From the NCBI RefSeq assembly GCF_051622035.1, contig NC_135355.1:6188001-6252000 (forward strand): a stretch of 64,000 nt of DNA. Direction: 5' to 3'. This document shows, piece by piece, positions 10,289 to 25,338 of the stretch (the stretch's first letter is position 1; the number at the start of each line of letters is the position of its first letter). A model generated the notes under the pieces. The model saw only the letters and a list, made by a program, of their open reading frames with translations. It was not told the origin of the DNA and searched no databases. This stretch comes from Arctopsyche grandis (Eukaryota > Arthropoda > Insecta > Trichoptera > Hydropsychidae). A program made the position numbers and the translations under genes.

Positions 10289-11088
10289 TGTAGGAATCTC
10301 GTCGTCGTCATCGTCATCGAAACCTTCGAGAATATTCCGCAACAACAAAATACATCGAGCGGAACAGCATCAAGCATTCCAGAAAATTCGACGCCTCGAC
10401 GAAAACAAAATTCCTCTCGTACGCGTCAATAACCACTTCCATCAAGCATTCCAGAAAATTCGACGCCTCGACGAAAACAAAATTCCTCTCGTACGCGTCA
10501 ATAACCACTTCCACCAAGCATTCCAAAAACACTATAAAAGGAGGTACAACCCAAACCACGCCAGTCGACCCACAACAGCAAGCGTCGACACACAGCACCA
10601 GACCAGTCGACCCAGAGCAGCAAGCGTCGACACACAGCAGCAGACCAGTCAACATACAGCTCCTGACCAGCCACCACTACACTACGCGGACTTGGAAGAT
10701 CAACCAGCCGGACGAGCCAGCAACACACTGCCGTATCCAGAGACCTTCCGTACATAGCTGAATGCTGAGCCAGCGACACTCTACCATATCCAGAGACCGC
10801 TGAACGACATACTTTTGCCCACAAATACCATACCTTTGTACAACCATAGGCAAACAATAAAACTTTATAAAACTAGCACAACAGTGTTTCGTTAGGCCGG
10901 GATACGGTCAACACACATGTAACCCGCCTACATTGGTACTAATCCGACGTGATCTACGCAACCTTCTGATCATCCAACAGCGCTGTCAACACATCGCTAC
11001 CCCGCCTACATTGGTGACCCCATCTTTGAACCACACAACAGTGTTTCGTTAGGCCGGGATACGGTCAACACATCGTACCCCGCCTACA
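10289..11088 (+). repeat. 3' LTR
   Basis: This repeats 7741-8539 in full, including the U3 tandem pair, TATA box, AATAAA and internal primer-site-like module. It is followed by the GAAG target duplication. A GGAGAG purine patch just upstream at 10279-10285 is the likely remnant of the polypurine tract. Confidence 0.85.
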
Positions 11089-11983
11089 GAAGTAAGTGCA
11101 AGCACTTAGTTAATCCGTTAACAGATATCCGTTTGAACGATAGCTGCAGGAGCTGTAACGTGTGTATATGTATGGGTGACCAATGGCTGTGTGTGTGTGT
11201 CGTCGTCTCGTTCAGCTCGCTCTGGAGCACGTGCTGGAACAGGGCGGGGTGGGGAATTAGACACGTCAAGTCGGTTATATCCTCGTTTATTAAAGAGTAG
11301 ATGGCGAGCCGGGGATTTTCTCGGCGTCTCTCGCCTGTGCCCCTTTATGGCGGGGGCTGTGGATGAGTACGCTGGCTGGTTAGGCAAGGTAGACCAGCCA
11401 CGCCAAGACCTTCTCGGTCAGCGTCTCACGAGCGTCTGAGAGCTCGCCGTGCTCGAGGCTTGGGTCGAACACGTGGTCGAGCATAGTCGGTGAGGCACGA
11501 CTATGGAAGAAGCCATACTCCTCGGAGGGCTTCTATGATGCCAATGAGCGCTCGCCGTGATCAGACTTGGGCGGATCACGGGGCCAGAGTTCGGGGCTTA
11601 GTTCGAGGCCGGCTTTTACGAGGGACGCTGCATCTGGCGGTCCGCGCCGGGATCACCGGGCGCCGGACCCACGGGAGAATCTAGAGCGACTGACAGATGG
11701 TCAGTGTAAAAAGAGAGAAAACAAAAGCCGAAGCCGTAAGAGGACAACCAACGGCCATAAGGGTTTTTGGCTCGGACATCGTTGGTCCTAAGTGCAAGTA
11801 ATCCGTTAAGAGATAACCCTTGAACGGTCACACAGTCTCTGGGATTCTATTCGCTTAATCCGCGGCGTACGTAACAATACTGATTATTTTGCTAATAATT
11901 TAAAATTGAAGTAATTTTTTTGTAAAAAAACTCTTTCGTTTTTTTCTGCCGATCATGTAAAAAGTGATATGCTCCGTATCATT

Positions 11984-12021
11984 CCACAGTATACGATTCC
12001 AAGGGGAATCGTATACCGTGG
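11984..12021. repeat. 17-bp-arm palindrome
   Basis: CCACAGTATACGATTCC and GGAATCGTATACCGTGG flank AAGG. Arms pair with one mismatch. A related single-armed version is at about 7246-7265, on the other side of the LTR composite. Function unknown; perhaps the end of an old DNA element. Confidence 0.6.
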
Positions 12022-12479
12022 AAAGACGGAAAATGATATTAGCAGCGAGTACTTCACACGCATTAGACAATTATTAGATTATATATATATATATATACGA
12101 TGATTGAAACGTAAATAAAAACAAAATTGAATAAGCAACAATGAAGTTTTCGTTTGAAAATCTATTTATTTCTAGGCGCATTTCCCTTTTCGGTGTCTCA
12201 CACTTGGCACCCGCCGGCCCCGATAATTTCTATCAAAATTGTATACGAGGCTTTTATTTCAAGGAGTAGGAGGGAATAAAAAAAATGGTCCATTCCAGTC
12301 CTCGCGATTTGAATTTGGTTCGACGCCGAAACGACGCGTTCGAAGGGGGCGCGATCACAGTTGGCGACCGTGCGATCGCATCGAAAATTCCTTCGACCGA
12401 CGATCTTCCCCACTTCACGCCCCCCCTCGGAATTTTGAATGGAGAATATCGAGATGATCGATGGCTGTCACGCGGCGGG

Positions 12480-13002
12480 GTACGTGACATGAGGGGAGAG
12501 GAGGGGAGGCGAGTGACGGGAGACGGGAGACGAGAGACGAGTAACAGTAGAACACAGCAACACACGCTCGATTTGAATGTGTAATTAGTGTGAGCGTAAT
12601 GTGAGTGCGAGTGCGAGTCGAGTGCGAGTGTGTGCGGCCGCGTGCGTGTGTATACGATACGGCCGAGTCGAGTGTGTGTGGCGGCGGCTGCCGGCAGTTC
12701 GGCTCCCCTCGCCGCGGACGGTTTCCACGCGCCCCACCCCCGCCCCCGCGCGCTCCGCCCCGCCGCGCCCCCCCCGCCTTCGCCCCGCCACACCGGCTGG
12801 ACGTCGACCGTCGACCGTCGACCGTCGACCGACGAGTGACGACCGCCGACTGCCGATCGATAATGTCTTGCGAGAGGTGGCGGAGGCGGCGCCGGGCCTG
12901 ACCTCGACCCCCCCCCTGCCCCCCTCCCCCCGCGGCACCGCCTCGACCCGCCGCCCCGCTCCCCCTCCCCCCCGCCTTCGCCTCCGTCGCGGAGCCCTCG
13001 CC
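12480..13002 (+). promoter_or_regulatory. CpG-rich promoter and 5' leader of the ARIP4-like gene
   Basis: GC content and CpG density rise sharply from about 12300 and stay high through coding exon 1, in strong contrast to the AT-rich surroundings. Repeated GTGCGAGT and CGTCGAC units occur at 12601-12640 and 12808-12835. No TATA box is evident. The transcription start cannot be fixed from sequence. The frame upstream of the chosen ATG is open back to 12601, so an N-terminal extension is possible. The stretch 12022-12480 holds only a short TA run and the rising GC flank. Confidence 0.5.
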
Positions 13003-16000
13003 ATGGAGACTCCTCTGCTGGCCGCCGCCGCCTCCTCCGACGACGAGTTCGACTTGGAGTCGGACGAAGACGCGGAGCTGGAGCTGGAGCCGGAGCCGGA
13101 GCCGGAGCCGGAGCCCGAGGTGGTGCGGGGGAGGGCGCGCGCCCCCCGGCGCCCTCCCCCCGCGGGCGCTCGCACGTCCCTGCGCGAGTTCCACGAGTTC
13201 AGCAAACGCATGAAGCTGGACGCGGGCCTCACCATCCGCACGCTCGCCGGCGGGGACGTCGTCGAGCTGGACGAGCTGCTGAGCGAGAACGAAAACGAGA
13301 ACGAGAGCGACAGCGAGTCCAGCGATGGTGTCAGCGAGCGCGAGTTCGAGGTGGACCCGTCGGCTGCGCTGCACCAGGACCACGGCGACGAGAGCCACAT
13401 CGACCCCGAGACGGGCGACATCTTGCCGCCCAGGCCGCCCCCTGAGCCTGCGCCCCAACCCTCCCCTCCGCACGTCAACGAGGGCGGACCCTCCTCCTCT
13501 CTCACCGACAAGTTGAAGGAGATGGCCGAGATCAGTGTGAAGCCGGTGCGTCGGGACGACGCCACCGCTGAAGACGGCGACGCCAAAGATGGGGATGAAG
13601 ACGTAAGTTTCGACTACCATTTTAACATTTTTAACAAAGATAAATTAATCCAATTTTTAAAAACAAATGAATCGAATTTCAAATAATAATAAAAAATAGA
13701 ACGTAATTTTATTTTATATATCATTTTTCATACATAACGAATCCAAGATGGAGTCTTTGTAATGACTGCTTGTATGCCGGCCAAATGAATGAAAAATGTG
13801 AATTTTTAATAAATAACACACTATTACTGATTTAAAATTGTATTCAACGCCGCATTGCGCTTTAATATCCATCTGTAAACATGAAATTTAAACATAAACA
13901 ACATTTGTATATGTATTGTCTAAATCATATATGATACAATATTACTATTGTCAATGAACAATTTTATTAATTTGCTTTTACATTGTACAAAACGAAGGTT
14001 TGTTCAACATAATGACAAATTAATAAAATTTTACCCGTGTAGACTGATTCCATTAGGTGAAAACACATCCACAATTGATGAACGAATCTGTTGAATAGAA
14101 TATACACATATATATTTTTTTCATTTGTTATTATGAAATAAAGATACATTGTTTAATTTAAAAAAAATTATCAAATTTAAAAATTTGAGATGTCAGTAAT
14201 CTTAATAATATGTGCTTCAATAAAATTTTCACCAAAATTGAACGTTCACATATAGTTTTAAAGGATTACTTTTTTAAATTCCGAAATAAATTTTAGACTG
14301 AAAGATTTAAAATATCTGAAAGACTGATGTATAAAAATATTTTAAATATTGACCATGTCTGATCTTAGTATTTATATGGCTAATAGTGTTAAAAGTAGAA
14401 AGACGGTGCAAGTAATTCTTTATGTAAACAAAACGATATATTCCGTTAAACTCTTTTGTAAAATCAGAAAAAACTCATGTATGAAAACAAATATGTACTA
14501 ATTTGTACATTCTCCTCAATTTTTTTTTTAATTCAACATTGCCACGAGAGTAATTCTAATGAGAAATATAAACATTTTTAATAATTCCTATGTTCAATCA
14601 GTGCATTTGTTTTCAAACTATCCTTTGTATTTTAGAAATCTAAATCCAATGCTACTTTGAATGTACGTCGTAATATTCGCGAAGTGATGGATGAGAAACA
14701 ACTGGACGAATCCACTCTGGCTGCACAGAGGCAGGAATCGGAGCGGTTGGCCCGTGTGCAAGAGCAGCAACGTATCATAAGAGAAGTCCGCAGACAGATC
14801 GCGCTCGGCAGACAAGATAAAACTCAGGCTCGCGTCTTACAATTACTGCAGGGTCGCACCGGTTCATCCATGCTGAAGAAATCGGTGACACCCGATATTC
14901 TCACAGCTGCGAATCAAAAGCTGAAGTATGTATCATATACCGTTGCTCTACGATTTACTATGCGGCATCTGATACGTTTTATTTTTGCAGTCTTCCCGAC
15001 ACTGTTCTGATGAAATTACCCACCGGTGAAATGAAGAAAGTTCCTAAACTGTTGCAACACGATCAGTTCAAAATGCAGAGAACTAAATGTAAGGGTAATC
15101 GTAATCGATGGAATGTACTGAATTTATTTTTGTAATTAATTATTCAATTAATTATTCATTCAGGTAATCTTACTCCGAGTGTATCCATCGCTCCTGTGAG
15201 TAGTCCGTCGAAGCAAGACTTTGGTCGAATCGGTGGACCGGTTAAAAAGGATGTGGTCGAAATCGTCGATAGTAGTAGTACTAGCAGCAGCAGCGAAAGC
15301 GCTCCATCTTCCGATTCAGATGATTGTATTATGCTGAGTGATTCCGAGTTGCCGCCTAGTCCTGAACCTGAAGAAGATCCTCAAAATTCAGGTTAAAATT
15401 TGCAATGAAGTTGATTGATCGGCATTTAAATTACGTAAATTCACCGAGACTTATTTCAGGTCTGCACGTAAATGATACGTATAACGTTCCCGACGAGCAA
15501 GGACGTGTAATAATTAATATAGGACATCCTGAAAACGAGGAAGATATATTTTTAGCGCCGCAAATAGGCAGAATCATTAAACCCCATCAGGTGATTTTTG
15601 TTTGCGTTCTTTTTATTGATTTGTTACAGTATTTTTTTTTTTTTTACTAAACTGTGTATTATATATTTCAGATTGGTGGTGTGAGATTTTTATTCGATAA
15701 TATAATAGAATCTGTGGAGCGTTTTTCGACATCTACTGGCTTTGGATGCATATTAGCACATTCTATGGGCTTAGGAAAGACACTTCAGATAGTATGTTTT
15801 TGTGATATTTTTCTGAGGCACACGAATTCCAAGACTGTTCTTTGCATTATGCCTATTAACACTCTGCAGAATTGGGTAACTTTTTATTTTTTATAATCGT
15901 ATAAACGTTAACAGTATTTTCGTGTACATATTTAATAACGAATTTAATTCTAGGTGGCTGAATTTAATATGTGGTTGCCTTTGGATGCTGCTGCCAGTCC

Positions 16001-19000
16001 TTTAAATGCTCACGGAGACGTCCGAACTAGAAACTTTCCTATATATGTTTTGAACGACAGCCACAAAACGTTACAAGCTAGAGCTAAAGTCATAAAAGTA
16101 CCTATTTTTCGATATTTCCATTCTTAGTGCGATTTTATGAGCATATATTTTTACAATGGGTATTATGTTCGTTTCAGGATTGGAGCGAAACTGGCGGCGT
16201 GTTAATGATAGGATATGAACTGTACCGTTTGTTAAGTTTAAAGAAAAATAAAAAGCCTAGAAATCGCAAAAAGAAGGGTGGCGATCCACCGACGCCCATC
16301 AAAATTTTCGATAATAAGGACAAAATTCCGGACATGTCCGACGAGCACAACATGGACAAACACGATATTTCTAAGCCTCTAGTTCCTTTAAACGACTTCA
16401 AATTATCTGACAGTAACCCTGCCAGTATTCCGATGACAGATAGTGCAAAATTTATAGACGATTCTGATAAGTTCGACAAAACCAAAGATGATATTCTAAT
16501 TGACAAGAAAGAAGAAGACGACGAAACCGACGAAGAAAAGAAACTATTAGACGGTAATTAATAGCACAAATTCAGATTTGTACAAAGGTGTGAACTGTTT
16601 TTGACGGTGTATATTGTACATATTTCAGAAATGTATGCGGCATTGGTGAAGCCGGGACCAGATCTAGTCATTTGCGACGAAGGTCATAGAATTAAAAACT
16701 CACATTCAAATATCTCGTACGCTCTCAAGCAGATGCGAACGAAACGAAGAGTTGTACTCACTGGTGATTGATTTTTTATCATCAAAATTTTATATATGTA
16801 TATGTAATATATTGTATTAATTATCTTTTAAAATGCAGGATATCCTCTACAAAACAATCTGTTGGAGTATTGGTGTATGGTTGATTTCGTTCGCCCGAAT
16901 TATTTAGGAACGAAAACAGAATTCAGCAATATGTTCGAAAGGCCGATACAAAACGGCCAGTGTATAGATTCAACACCCCAAGATATAAGACTGATGAGAT
17001 ACCGTGCACACGTTTTGCACTCACTTCTAGTTGGATTCGTACAGAGGTATTTAATTTTTCTTATTATGCCGTTGTGTAGTATATTTTATATTGATTTTTT
17101 TTTTTTTATATATATTTACAGACGATCTCATGCCGTATTGCAATCGACGCTGCCTCAAAAGGAAGAGTATGTATTATTAGTGCGTATGACTGATTTACAA
17201 AGACAGTTATATGATACTTTTATGAACGATGTTGTACGCGTTAAAACTGTACCCAATCCTTTGAAAGCTTTTGCAGTGTGTTGTAAGGTATGTATATTTC
17301 AGATTCTTTATTGAACTTCTGATATATGTAATAGTAGTATTTGACTTTTGACCGAACGTAATTTTAATTGTTTTGTGTAACAATTTACAGATTTGGAACC
17401 ATCCTGACGTTTTGTTCTATTTCTTAAAGAAACGAAGTGAAATGGCGGCTGTACTCGATTTTGATCTAGAAATTGAAGATAATCCGAATTTGAACAGCAA
17501 CGGTAATCAAAACGCTGCTAATAATAAAAAAGGCAAAAAACCAAAGGCTCCATCTAAAAAGAAAGAGAAAGCCGTAATACATTTTATCTTTCGAGTGTTA
17601 TTATTTAAGAAAAGTGGCCGTGCTCTATATGTGACATTTTTATTTTTAGCCACTCGCGTCGAGTACCAACGACGGCAAACCGGCGGCAACGATACCGCCC
17701 AATACTAGCAATGCGAATTCTTCAAATTTTGGTTTCGACGGTGCGAAACCCAACACTTCAAATGGTCCGCAAAATTTTGGACCTGGGCCATATCCAGATT
17801 CGCAAGTCGACAGTAAGAATTCGTATGGGCCGTCTTCAAGTCAACAACCAAACAATTATCAACCATATCAAAACTATCAGCAATATCCGCCAAATAATTT
17901 TTTCGGTCAAAACGGCTCCTTCGAGTCTACTTATGGCAGTGGATACTTTCCGAATCAAACTTATCCAAACAACGAATACAATAATTATAACTCTCAAAAT
18001 CCTCAAACTTCAGCGGAAAATTCTAATTCGGCTTCGACGCCACAGCAGTTTTCAGAAAATTCGCAATACAATCAAGGATATTGGGGGAACGATAGCAATT
18101 ACTACAATAATTCTAATTCTGGATTTTATCCAAACTCACAAACTAATTATCCGCAAAATCAGAGTTCGTACGGCTCTATGTACAATAATTTCCCACAAAA
18201 TTCTCAACAGTATCCCGAGTATGATCATAACAGGCCATACGACAGCAGTACCTCAAATACCGATAGAAGTATTCAAAACTTTAATACACCATTGCACGAA
18301 ACTTCGAGAGATTCATACCCACCATCTCAACCAAATTTGCCTTCGACAACTTTTCCAGCTAGCATTCAACCACCTGCTGCGCCGGAAACTGATAGTGGTT
18401 TCAATGGAGCTGGTTATTCTAATTTTCAAAGTACCTCTACAATGCCTGTTCCTCCTGCTGATAATAAACCACCATTACACGATGATATTTCTACATTGTG
18501 TTGGCCTGTGCGATCAGAAGATAGCAAGCCAGATATCGTCGAACCTCTGGTTAATCCTCAACTTCTCGATGTTAAAAATGAATCGAAAGCCGATTCTGAT
18601 AATGAAATAAAAATTGCTGATTTGGACACAATGAAAGTGATCGTAAATGAAAAATCAAAATTGGCGATTGATAGTAAACCTGATGTAAAAACTGAACTGA
18701 AATCGGAATGTGATAATGTAGTTAAAATGAATAATGAATTGGGTGATAGTAACAATTTGGCAGTTGATCATAAAGATCATAAAGATGATAAAATTCAAGA
18801 AAAGGCGAAACCTAAAAACGAAAAGAAGCCAAGAGAGAAGTGCAAGCCTAGAGAGAGGAAAGCAAAGCTCACTAAAGATGCTAAAGATAAAAGTAAAAAC
18901 AAAGATGAGAAAGATGCAAGTGAACCTGAATCCGATGTCGAAACAGAGAAAAAGGAAGATATTAAAAAAAGTGATTTTCGGGATGAAGTTACATATGAGT

Positions 19001-22000
19001 GGGCTGCGGAACTGTTAGAAAACTATATACCTGGCATTATAGAAAATTCAGCTAAAATGGAAATATTTTTCTGCATACTCGAAGAAAGCATCCGATTGGG
19101 CGATAGACTTTTGCTCTTTAGCCAAAGTTTGTTTACATTGAATTTAATAGAAGACTTTTTACATAAAAATATTATACCCGGAACAGAACAGTTTTGGATG
19201 AAGAATAAAAGCTATTTTCGTAAGTGGTTTATATCACATTATTAACTGCTTAGGTATATTTCATGAAATATTTCAATTTGATTTTTGTTAACAGGTTTGG
19301 ACGGTTCTACCAGTGCTTTAGAAAGAGAGAAACTTATCAATGAATTTAATTCCAATCCCAACATTCATCTTTTCCTCGTGTCGACAAGAGCTGGCTCTTT
19401 AGGTATTAATTTAGTCGGAGCGAATCGAGTTGTCGTCTTCGATGCTAGTTGGAATCCTTGCCATGATACACAAGCTGTTTGCAGAGTCTATAGGTTAATA
19501 TTTCATATTATATACATATACTATACCTTTAAACAAACCGGGGACAATTTAAGTGAGCATTTTATAAAACAAATGCACATTTATCATAAGCATTTCATAA
19601 AATGCATTTCATAAGTGTTAAATATTAAAAATTCGGGAGTTAAGAAATAGTTGAAATCAAGAAAGTTTTTTCAATTTTACCTTTAACTACGCACTTTTTA
19701 ACTGTTAAATGATCGAAACATTTTTTTTATTTCATACTACAAATAAACTATTGCTCAATGTCTCTTAACCTATTTATCGAATGCGCAATTTCTTTTATTC
19801 TAATGCGCAAAAAAATCGTTCTAAGGAGCAAAGTTAGTTTTTAAAATGCACCGTTAAATTGTACCCAAACGAAATATTGATAATTGTTTTTTTTTTTATT
19901 TTTATTTTAGATACGGACAAAAGAAACCTTGCTTTGTGTATCGTTTGGTGATGGATTATTGTTTAGAAAAGAAGATCTATGATCGTCAGATAAACAAACA
20001 GGGAATGGCAGATCGAGTCGTTGACGAGTGCAATCCAGATGCTGTCCTGTCTATGAAAGAAGTCACCAACCTTTGTTGGGACAATGACGAGAAACAACCA
20101 CCCAGTGTAGCGTTCTCTAAAGAATGCAAAGAAAGCTATTTCGACTTAATAATGCAAAATATTGTACAGGATCACGCTAAAACGTTGAGCAAAGAACCCT
20201 TCCAGCATGAATCACTTTTGGTTGATAGAAAAGAGAAAAAATTGTCTAGTGCTGAAAAACGATTGGCCCAGAGAGGGTGTGTTTTGTTGAAAATGGGGCT
20301 ATTTTGTTTTATAATTTATTTTTCGTGTATAAAAATAAATTTTTGTTACAGTTACGAATTGGAGAAGAAAGCCGCTTCCAATCCGAAGCCTAATTTAATG
20401 TATAAGACTATTCGTACAGCTGACGGTACATTAATTCAAAGGCCGGTAGCATCAGTGCGACCAATGCAACATGGAGGCAGTGGATCTAGCAGCAATCGAT
20501 GGATTCCTGCTGAAGTTTGGCAAAGACAAGGAATGACGGCACAGGAAATGACTTTACCTCTTGGTTAGTGATCATATATTATATGTACATAAATCATGGA
20601 ATCCATGTTTGAATTTTCCTTTTTTTTTTCCAGATGTCGTAATACCTACAAATTCAGCAGATAAATCTAGTATCGTTCTTAAAGCTGGACAAAAAGTAAT
20701 GGTTTTGAAATCACCAAAGGGCATTTATATGCAACTTGAATCTGGAAAAATTATAGCTATCAAAACTTCGTTCAAAGTCGGACAAAATAATAAAGCGGTC
20801 GAACCTAAAGAGGCTCCTAAAAAAGGTTTGATATTATTATTTATTTTTTGGAATTGTAAGTTTGTCATATTATTTGTTTGTTTTTTTTTGTTTTGCAGTT
20901 TTTCCAAATCGACCTACTAACGTGAGTTTGCCGGGTTCGTTGAAGAACAATTCGGCCATAACTGTCATATCAAAAAGTGCTAGAGGTGGTATGCAAAAGG
21001 TTTTAACTCGGCCGCCAATTCTGCCGAAAAAAATCGGCACGCCGATTCGACCGCTAGTCGGTGGTCCTCGTATCATTGATTCGAAGGTGCGCCATTTGAA
21101 TAGTAATCTTCAAGTGAGGCCTTACTCTCTGATCCGGGGACGTGCTCCCTTTCCGCGAACATCGCGTCCAATTCCCATTCAGAACAATTTAAATATTAAA
21201 ATTCAAGGACCGAATCCGCACCAGAGTCCCAACATGAGTCTGGATAGTAAAGAAAATTACAAAGACTTCGAGAAAGATTTGTCTGATCAAGAGTTTGACT
21301 CCAACGTCGACAGTTCTGAATTCAATATGCCGATTAACGCTAACGATCCTGGTGATATGATGGGCGATGCAGTTAAAATTGAAGGCGAGTTCTCTGAAGG
21401 CAGTTCCAGAAACGAACAAGACGACGCTGAAAAGTTGAATTCAGAAATGATGTCTTCACATCCACAATCGTCCATGTCCGAAGACGTAATATCCGAAGAT
21501 TCTAGCCAAGAGAGGACTTATGTAGACCTGTCTGATAAGAGCGAATCTAAAATTACAACGAAATTAACAAATAAAAAGAACTCTCCGACGTCTATAAACA
21601 TGTTCAAAGATTGCAATATTCATATTAAAAATAGTGGATTTTTGCCTTCGTCTATGGATATGGGCTTCATGAATAGCAATATTACGATCAAAAGAACCAA
21701 CCCCAATATGTCTTCTATACCCTCGTCTACTATGATAAAAGAAATACCGCAATCGAGTCCCGCTCACAGCGTTTCCGAATCTTGCACATCGGAGAGCATA
21801 AGCGACTACAAAATGCTGGTGAGTCAGAACTCGGCGTCTTCCGATGAGAACATGTTCGATGGTGATATGCCAGTTAAGGAAAAGAGAAATTACAGACCGA
21901 ATTTGATCGACCGAAAAGTCAGTTCATTGAAAAATTACAGACATCAAAAGATTATGCAGAAACCGATTCATATACAAAATATGGACTTCCAAATGGACAA

Positions 22001-22847
22001 AGCGTCTCCCGGCAGCACGTCCAGTACTCCGACACCTCCTCCTATCGGTGCATTCCCCATTCAGACAAACGCCAAAGTGATTCCTGATAGGTTTGAATCG
22101 TCGTTGTCTCAGTTGGAGAAAGCGGCTACTTCATTCACTCGCACTCCTAAGAAGGGCGGAGTGTCCGACTTCCAACAGAGTCTCAGCGACATTACCAGAA
22201 CGCAGCCGTCGAACGTAGAAGCGAACGTAACGGAGCCTATTCCATACAAACCCGGTCCTAAATCAAGAAAGAAGAAAGCACCGGCTGCATCTCGGATAGA
22301 GCCTCACATACCCGACGAAGAGTCTCTGAATTCTTCGTCCAGTGAAAGGAACGATAATAAATCGAACACTAATTTAAACGCAGAACCGTCGCAAACACCT
22401 TCATCTTCCGTACATTCAGTTCCTAACACTCCGATAGCCAACTTCAACCAGTCGTCATCGTCTTACAACACCCTCTCCGATTCAGCGGTGGCTCCTGCCG
22501 GATTCGCAGACCCTCTGTATCAGCAACAGCAGCAGACGCCCGTTAGTGAACCTGTTTTGCCGCAACAACCATACAACTCATATCCCGGTAAGATATTCTC
22601 GCATGTTGGAATCAATCATAACATTGAAATTATACGGCTAATGATTGTTTTTGTTTCAGGCTATCCACCTCCTGGAGGTTCGTATCCTCCGTACCCGCCG
22701 TCTCCGTATTATCAGCCGTACCCCGCAGCGTATCCGACATATCCTCAATATCCAGCACCACCTACACCGTTTCCACCAGGCCCTTATCAGCACAATCCAT
22801 ATCCCGGCTATCCCCCGTATCCCAATCCGAATCCTCATCCGTGGTAA
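13003..22847 (+). CDS. RAD54L2: SNF2-family helicase, RAD54L2/ARIP4 homolog
   Basis: Nineteen coding exons join in phase to 2392 aa: 13003-13602, 14636-14925, 14991-15088, 15164-15391, 15460-15590, 15672-15875, 15954-16097, 16178-16553, 16629-16763, 16839-17046, 17122-17287, 17391-17573, 17650-19219, 19295-19493, 19911-20276, 20352-20563, 20634-20825, 20899-22587, 22660-22847. The start GCCATGG has a strong Kozak context. The protein is a nuclear SNF2 ATPase of the ATRX-like group; in mammals ARIP4 modulates androgen receptor and acts on SUMO-linked chromatin complexes. Domains: acidic, EP-rich N-terminus (1-60); serine patch near 355-375; lobe 1 from about 450 with Walker A HSMGLGKT (about 479-486) and DEGH box (707-710); N/Q/Y/P-rich insert about 935-1190, then a K/E/D-rich stretch; lobe 2 about 1368-1560 with DGSTSALER and the ARIP4-typical [11 protein letters not shown]; long disordered tail ending in a P/Y-rich run (2330-2392). 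Human protein is 1467 aa, so this one is much longer. Donors GTTAAA and GTTAAT are weak but phase-consistent. Confidence 0.92.
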
Positions 22848-22883
22848 AACGATTTCGTGCAACGATGGTGGCTCGGATAAAGA

Positions 22884-22889
22884 AATAAA
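22884..22889 (+). promoter_or_regulatory. Candidate polyadenylation signal of the ARIP4-like gene
   Basis: AATAAA lies 37 bp after the TAA stop. Several later AATAAA/AATAAAA motifs (for example around 23555) could serve longer 3' UTR forms, so which is used cannot be told. Confidence 0.3.
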
Positions 22890-23224
22890 CACTCGTAGTG
22901 CCGTTTCTGATGGTCGAAAGGTGAAAGCGAAACATTGAAGAATGTTGTGTTTGATTATAAATTGTGATATATAAATTTTCTATTATAATGTTAGTGTTAA
23001 TCAACTTTTGTACATATAGTGTAATAGAATTAATTGATTGTAAATAATTCGTAAATGCTTGATAACGAATCTCTAATTCAATTTGTATAAATTAAAAGGA
23101 AACAGAAGTAGCCAATGTGATTCTGGAAGCGGGTCTATCAAAATATAATTTTCGATTGCTGATTGCGACGAGTAATTCGAGTGTAACACAAAACTAGTAA
23201 ACGAATTTTGTTTCGGAAGAGTAC

Positions 23225-25338
<2,114 letters not shown>

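Larger units (their letters stand above)
7741..11088 (+). mobile_element. Young non-autonomous LTR retrotransposon, Ty3/gypsy CsRn1/Kabuki type
   Basis: Two direct long terminal repeats of about 800 bp (7741-8539 and 10289-11088) begin TGTAGGAATC and end CCCGCCTACA. They bound a 1.75-kb interior. The target tetranucleotide GAAG is duplicated at 7737-7740 and 11089-11092. The LTRs look virtually identical by eye, which points to a very recent insertion. The sequence after the left LTR, TGGTGACCCC, is complementary to the 3' end of tRNA-Trp, the primer used by the CsRn1/Kabuki group. The interior has no gag, protease, reverse transcriptase or integrase. It is a LARD/TRIM-like passenger that must borrow enzymes from an autonomous relative. 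It is inserted into an older LTR-like element. Confidence 0.8.
7439..11876. mobile_element. Older LTR-like composite split by a younger LTR element
   Basis: Outer parts 7439-7740 and 11089-11876 belong together. The ends are TGTTGCGTA and TACGTAACA (TG..CA with short inverted ends), and flanking tetranucleotides ATAT and ATAC are near-matching. An AATAAA-like signal appears in antisense near 7493-7501 and a second one near 11286. A stretch beginning TAAGTGCAAG occurs at 11094 and again at 11789, so 11140-11790 is either a further insertion or an internal duplication. No coding remains. It is best seen as a solo-LTR-like fossil, possibly BEL/Pao; family uncertain. Confidence 0.35.

Noticed and set aside
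12415-13620. Long minus-strand open frames (up to 401 codons) opposite the first exon of the ARIP4-like gene
   Set aside because: They arise from GC-rich antisense of coding exon 1 and its leader; composition is low-complexity R/G/S and no domain is seen, while the plus-strand frame is confirmed by splicing phase.
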